From Bacteroidota bacterium (GTDB lineage: Bacteria > Bacteroidota > Bacteroidia > Flavobacteriales > Flavobacteriaceae), in assembly GCA_009937085.1 (NCBI GenBank), contig JAACDD010000040.1, positions 1 through 9,116 of the forward strand: a stretch of DNA of 9,116 bases, written 5' to 3'. The notes below the pieces were generated by a model that was not told the DNA's origin, made no database searches, and saw only the letters and a list, made by a program, of their open reading frames with translations. Positions 6,265 to 9,116 of this stretch are shown piece by piece (position 1 is the first letter of the stretch; each line of letters starts with the position of its first letter). Made by a program: the position numbers and the translations under genes.

Positions 6265-7134
6265 TTACCTTGTTGCTGTCCCACTTAGCATAGCTACAGG
6301 ACCTTCTCCCATTTCTATTGCTGTATGATTTGTGGCATCTGCAGGAACCTGATGTGCCAATGGTTTTAATGTAAAGGGACTTGCACTGTTATCTGGACTT
6401 GGTTCAACAGATATTACTATTTTTGATCCTTTTACATCTGTTGGGAACTCCAATCCAGCTGGTGGGCTTTGCAAATAATCTTCTCCCGGATATCCTGGTC
6501 CATTTCCAGCATCTCCTTTAAATGGAGAGGTCGCTGCGTTATCGTCAGCCATAGCCGCATCTGTAAATGTGCCTGTACTTACTGGAGTATCACCTATTAC
6601 CGCCCAGCCTTCATATTTCCAACCATCAGGTAATGTTGGTAAATCTAAGCCAACAGCAGGCATTCCACTTGAATTATCCAAAAACCACACGCCGCTTTCT
6701 TCATATGTATCTGCTCCTCCGTCTGTTGGGGTTGCTAAAATATACTTTCCAGTTGAATTGCTAAAGTCTCCTACAATTCCAGTTGAGTTAACACTTGCTG
6801 AATTACCAGAAAAATCGCCTGCTAATAGTTTAGTGGCTGCTGGTGCAGGATCCGAATCGTTTGCGGGCTCAATAGACAATACAAATTTTGTTGCTGATGC
6901 TAAATCACTAGCATCTACACTAAACGTTTGTGGAAAAGCAACACTTGTAAAAACTCCAGTGCTTTTAGGTGATCCATCAACAATAATCCACCCTTCATAG
7001 ACAAAATCATTGCCGAGTGCCTCAAGGCCTGTGATATTTAATTCTAAGCTTGACGATGATGGCTTATCGTCATCCTTGTCACAGCTAATAAGTACTGAGG
7101 CTGCCATAATTAAAACTAAAATTAATTTATTCAT
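6265..7134 (-). CDS. surface lipoprotein with two RskA-C-like repeats
   Basis: This 289-residue protein has a lipoprotein signal (hydrophobic residues 4-17, lipobox LISC, Cys18). The mature start CDKDDDK fits the Bacteroidota surface-export signal C-x-K-(D/E)2, so surface exposure is predicted. Two related segments follow. The first has YEGWIIVDGSPKSTGVFTS (46-64) and later KFVLSIEPANDSDPAP (83-98). The second has YEGWAVIGDTPVSTGTFTDA (174-193) and KIVISVEPSPDNSASPF (238-254). The arrangement of a W-x-V-x-x-G-x-P-x-S-x-G-x-F block followed by an S-x-E-P block resembles the extracytoplasmic domain of anti-sigma-K factors (RskA-C). No transmembrane helix or cytoplasmic anti-sigma part is present, so this is not an RskA orthologue. 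A Gly-rich linker with WFLDNSSG lies between the repeats. The ligand and role are unknown. Composition is rich in Ala, Ser, Asp and Pro. Confidence 0.75.
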   Translation of the reverse strand: MNKLILVLIMAASVLISCDKDDDKPSSSSLELNITGLEALGNDFVYEGWIIVDGSPKSTGVFTSVAFPQTFSVDASDLASATKFVLSIEPANDSDPAPAATKLLAGDFSGNSASVNSTGIVGDFSNSTGKYILATPTDGGADTYEESGVWFLDNSSGMPAVGLDLPTLPDGWKYEGWAVIGDTPVSTGTFTDAAMADDNAATSPFKGDAGNGPGYPGEDYLQSPPAGLEFPTDVKGSKIVISVEPSPDNSASPFTLKPLAHQVPADATNHTAIEMGEGPVAMLSGTATR

Positions 7135-7463
7135 TATATGTAATTTAACTTAATGCTTACTCCTTTTTAATGTCTGTTTTCAGCTTATTCCGACTTTTGG
7201 TGTTAAGCTTGATGCCATTTTTTGTTTGCACTTTGCTTTTGTACAACAGGCATATACACACGATTATTTATCGTATGTTAAATCCCAAAAAAATGCTAAA
7301 ATTCGAAATAGTGTAGGTCTACCAATGGCAGTTAAACGTTCGGTTGTAGAATAGAGTTGGGTCTATTGTTATAGCTAATGTACTAAAAATTTGTTTAGGT
7401 GTACACAAACATAGGTTGTAGTCATTTCTTTACTAGGTGTGTTTGGATGCGATAAAAAAATCC
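7135..7463. other. long AT-rich intergenic region between lipoprotein and tRNA-Cys
   Basis: I find no convincing coding frame or RNA fold here. It should contain the lipoprotein promoter, but no TAnnTTTG match lies within 200 bp of that start. A single exact - strand match lies at 7406-7413 (TATGTTTG on the - strand), about 270 bp upstream, without a recognisable -33 box. Near it is a short inverted repeat TGTAC/GTACA (7379-7383, 7401-7405). If that promoter is used, the lipoprotein mRNA would have a leader of roughly 265 nt. Confidence 0.5.
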
Positions 7464-7471
7464 TACTTTTG
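7442..7471 (+). promoter_or_regulatory. tRNA-Cys promoter (-33 TTTG, -7 TACTTTTG)
   Basis: TTTG at 7442-7445 and TACTTTTG at 7464-7471 are both exact matches to the Bacteroidota -33/-7 promoter, with an 18-bp spacer. The -7 box ends 10 nt before the first base of the mature tRNA. Transcription would thus start about 3-5 nt upstream of it and leave a very short 5' leader for RNase P. This is the most complete promoter in the window. Confidence 0.8.
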
Positions 7472-7481
7472 CATCTCTAAA

Positions 7482-7552
7482 GGCACCGTGGCCGAGTGGC
7501 TAGGCAGAGCTCTGCAAAAGCTTGTACAGCGGTTCGAATCCGCTCGGTGCCT
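7482..7552 (+). tRNA. tRNA-Cys (anticodon GCA)
   Basis: A complete cloverleaf can be drawn. The acceptor stem is GGCACCG (7482-7488) with CGGTGCC (7545-7551). The D stem is GCC/GGC (7491-7493, 7503-7505). The anticodon stem is GAGCT/AGCTT (one G-T pair) around the loop CTGCAAA, with anticodon GCA at 7514-7516. A 4-nt variable region GTAC follows, then the T stem AGCGG/CCGCT around TTCGAAT. Base 73 is T (7552), the discriminator typical of tRNA-Cys. The 3' CCA is not encoded and must be added. The next base, 7553, is the last base of the opposing LysE-family gene, so the 3' trailer is antisense to that gene's end. Confidence 0.97.
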
Positions 7553-8224
7553 CTACTTTAAACGCTCTTGTAGTGTTGCTTCCAGTTTTTGCTTTTCGTC
7601 TGGAAAGGTCCCCTGAAAAACAAAAAACAATCCAAACAACATTAAAATCAGGTGTACCAACTGCTTCAGTTTATAAATTACCTGTGGTGTAAGTTTGGTT
7701 TTGAGCTGCTTAGCTAAATAAATTTTTATTACGTCAAAAGCTAAATACACTACCAAGATATAAGAGAAGAACGGCACAATTTTGCCGTAATCCATTTGGT
7801 AATTCGTCCCAAAAAGCACCACCAATCCCAACCAAAAGACTAAGGTGCCTATGTTAATAATGTTAAGCAAAAAACCTTTACCAATATAAAATAGGTAGCT
7901 TCCTTTGTTGAGTTGTTCAGTGGCATAAACGACATCCTTTTTATTAGCCCGCGTACGTATGAACGACATCAATCCAAAACCAACCAATACTACGCCGCCA
8001 AGCAGAAACCACCGCGGGTTCGTTTCTAAATTATGGTGAATGGTGTTTGCGCCAAATAGCGCAATTAGAATAAAGACGATATCCGCGATAACCGCACCGA
8101 TATCTACACAAAAAGCACGACGTGCCCCCTTAGAGATGCTTGTCTCGATAATAACAAAGAAAACGGGGCCTGTAGAAACAACCAGCAATAACGAAAAAGG
8201 TATTGCTGCTAAAAATTCACTCAT
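7553..8224 (-). CDS. LysE family translocator
   Basis: This 223-residue inner-membrane protein has about six hydrophobic segments (about 5-26, 38-60, 71-89, 111-138, 147-170, 186-204). This is the architecture of the LysE/RhtB exporter superfamily, which exports amino acids or related small metabolites by proton exchange. The N-terminal signature fits: STGPVFFVIIETSISKGARRA, then a second helix with DIGAVIADI. The substrate cannot be told from sequence; many Bacteroidota paralogues are uncharacterised. The ATG at 8224 overlaps the stop of the GIN-domain gene in ATGAGTGA (8 bp), which indicates co-transcription and translational coupling. The stop codon TAG (7555-7553) abuts the tRNA-Cys gene on the other strand, so no terminator can lie between them. 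Confidence 0.9.
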   Translation of the reverse strand: MSEFLAAIPFSLLLVVSTGPVFFVIIETSISKGARRAFCVDIGAVIADIVFILIALFGANTIHHNLETNPRWFLLGGVVLVGFGLMSFIRTRANKKDVVYATEQLNKGSYLFYIGKGFLLNIINIGTLVFWLGLVVLFGTNYQMDYGKIVPFFSYILVVYLAFDVIKIYLAKQLKTKLTPQVIYKLKQLVHLILMLFGLFFVFQGTFPDEKQKLEATLQERLK

Positions 8225-8909
8225 TGGTAGGTTCTTCGTCCGCTGGTTGTGAGGCTAGGGAAATATTCCCGCCAACGGCAATTTTTTTAATTAATTTTTT
8301 TGGGTCTCCATATACCTTAACCGAGCCGCCAAACGAAACCTTCGCTTGGGCAAGTTCTGTGGCGCGTACCGCAGCATTTCCACCTGCTTTTACACGTACT
8401 TCTACTTGTTCTGAATCTAATGTTGACGCATCAACAACTCCGCCGGCACTTACACGATGCTCTTGGACAACAGCTGCTCCCTTTAGGTTTACGATACCTC
8501 CAGAAAAAGTTTTGGTAGATACTTTTTGTACATCCAACAACGCTTCAATTTCTGCGCCTTCTTGCGCTTTCAATACAATGCTTTGTTGAAATAGTACATC
8601 TTGACACGAAACAAATGAGCCTTCATTTGCATCGATTTCTTCCAACGGACTAGAACTAAAAAGGGCAACAGTTGTGTTAAAACCGCTGAGACGTTTTTTT
8701 ATGTCCATACGGATATAAAGCCTACCATTTTTATTTTTGTACGAAACATAATCTTTATTTTTTCCTTCGACTACTAACGAATCTGCCGACGAGGGAATAA
8801 CCGTAACACGAATACCATCAAATACTTTGATTTCATCAAATTGACCTAAACGAATGGCTTGTGCGTGACTAAGTAAAGAAGTTAAAAGAAGTAAAAAAAC
8901 GAGACGCAT
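8217..8909 (-). CDS. GIN domain (DUF2807) exported protein
   Basis: From the ATG at 8909 this is a 230-residue protein with a Sec signal peptide (MRLVFLLLLTSLLSHAQA). The mature part is a repetitive beta structure matching the GIN/DUF2807 family, once called putative auto-transporter adhesin head domain. FDEIKVFDGIRVTVI opens the domain, a Gly/Ala/Val-rich series of short turns follows, and VSFGGSVKVYGDPKKL...AVGGNISL closes it, as is usual for the family. It is expected in the periplasm or on the surface; the binding partner is unknown. An in-frame TTG at 8927 would add six residues, but it lies inside the predicted -7 box and spoils the signal peptide, so 8909 is preferred. The stop overlaps the LysE-family start by 8 bp; rnr ends 27 bp upstream. 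Confidence 0.87.
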   Translation of the reverse strand: MRLVFLLLLTSLLSHAQAIRLGQFDEIKVFDGIRVTVIPSSADSLVVEGKNKDYVSYKNKNGRLYIRMDIKKRLSGFNTTVALFSSSPLEEIDANEGSFVSCQDVLFQQSIVLKAQEGAEIEALLDVQKVSTKTFSGGIVNLKGAAVVQEHRVSAGGVVDASTLDSEQVEVRVKAGGNAAVRATELAQAKVSFGGSVKVYGDPKKLIKKIAVGGNISLASQPADEEPTNE

Positions 8910-8924
8910 AAAGAAAGGTTTTAT

Positions 8925-8932
8925 CAAAGATA
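8925..8932 (-). promoter_or_regulatory. -7 element for the GIN-lysE pair (TATCTTTG)
   Basis: On the - strand 8932-8925 reads TATCTTTG, an exact TAnnTTTG match that ends 15 nt before the ATG at 8909. That is almost the same spacing as at glnS. It starts 4 bp past the rnr stop codon, so the GIN and LysE-family genes can be transcribed separately from rnr. A clear -33 TTTG is not seen in the rnr 3' end. Confidence 0.6.
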
Positions 8933-8936
8933 CAAT

Positions 8937-9116
8937 TTATTCTGCGTGTCTTAAAAGTGAAAAATCAAGGTGTCTTTTGATAGGATCTGCAGCATCCACG
9001 CGCACCAAAACCCGATCGCCGAGTTGGTAAACTTTTTTGGTTTTCTCGCCAACAAATGAATAATTCATTTCGTTATATACATAGTAATCGCCAGGAAAAT
9101 CTTGAGGTCGTGCCAT
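8937..9116 (-). CDS. rnr: ribonuclease R, C-terminal end (partial)
   Basis: Only the last 59 codons are in the window (stop TAA at 8939-8937); the rest lies beyond the right edge. The sequence DYYVYNEMNYSFVGEKTKKV, followed by YQLGDRVLVRVDAADPIKR and HLDFSLL, is the S1-domain end of the RNase II/RNase R family. RNase R is a cytoplasmic processive 3'-to-5' exoribonuclease that degrades structured RNA. It has the typical LGDxVxVRVxxAD...R.LDF pattern of RNase R and ends soon after it. The in-frame ATG at 9116-9114 is internal Met, not the gene start, since the family is over 700 residues long. Confidence 0.87.
   Translation of the reverse strand: MARPQDFPGDYYVYNEMNYSFVGEKTKKVYQLGDRVLVRVDAADPIKRHLDFSLLRHAE

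Noticed and set aside
6110..6328. 72-codon + strand frame in the gap before the lipoprotein end
   Set aside because: No family resemblance, and its last part overlaps the lipoprotein C terminus antisense. AT-rich chance frame.
6569..7000. 143-codon + strand frame opposite the lipoprotein gene
   Set aside because: The opposite frame has a lipobox and recognisable repeats. This one has no domain, signal or start context and is a shadow.
7482..7552. tRNA-Cys as an integration site of a mobile element
   Set aside because: No second copy of the tRNA 3' end, no integrase and no atypical gene block in the window.
8203..8589. 128-codon + strand frame opposite the GIN and LysE genes
   Set aside because: Ser/Thr/Pro-rich shadow of two well-supported - strand genes.
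1..9116. CRISPR array, insertion sequence or defence system
   Set aside because: No regularly spaced repeats, transposase, terminal inverted repeats or recognisable defence genes were seen on either strand.

Overview
The window looks like chromosomal DNA of a member of the Bacteroidota, most likely a flavobacterium (Flavobacteriaceae or a relative). The sequence basis is: AT-rich intergenic DNA; a secreted protein with a type IX secretion (T9SS) C-terminal sorting domain; a lipoprotein whose Cys is followed by a Bacteroidota-type surface-export signal; a GIN/DUF2807 protein and a DUF2490 protein; and several exact copies of the Bacteroidota -7 promoter element TAnnTTTG, with no clear Shine-Dalgarno sites.

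Layout. (1) Bases 1-99 hold what is probably the 3' end of an unidentified gene. A + strand SPFH/Band-7 gene of the plant HIR-like type (136-1071) follows. (2) After a hairpin (1136-1163) comes a - strand pair: glnS (3825-1819), with an unusual ~113-residue C-terminal tail behind a Gln-rich linker, and a DUF2490 outer-membrane-type gene whose start overlaps the glnS stop by 17 bp. (3) folB (3895-4251, +) diverges from glnS. Two back-to-back -7 elements are packed into the 69 bp between them, and the folB transcript is predicted to be leaderless. (4) Two - strand genes for exported proteins follow: a metzincin-like metalloprotease with a T9SS tail (5988-4381) and a lipoprotein with two RskA-C-like repeats (7134-6265). 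Both sit among long AT-rich gaps. (5) A tRNA-Cys(GCA) gene (7482-7552, +) has a textbook promoter and ends on the base next to the stop codon of an opposing LysE-family gene. (6) The right end is a - strand cluster: the 3' end of a ribonuclease R gene (rnr), a GIN-domain protein gene with its own -7 element, and the LysE-family gene, which overlaps it by 8 bp.

The genes do not form one pathway. They are housekeeping functions (Gln-tRNA charging, folate synthesis, RNA turnover, tRNA-Cys) mixed with envelope and export functions (SPFH scaffold, DUF2490, metalloprotease, lipoprotein, GIN protein, LysE exporter). I see no mobile element, CRISPR array or defence system. The points most worth a second look are the GlnRS tail, the compact glnS/folB divergent promoter, the duplicated RskA-C-like surface lipoprotein, the metalloprotease, and the zero-gap tRNA-Cys/lysE junction.
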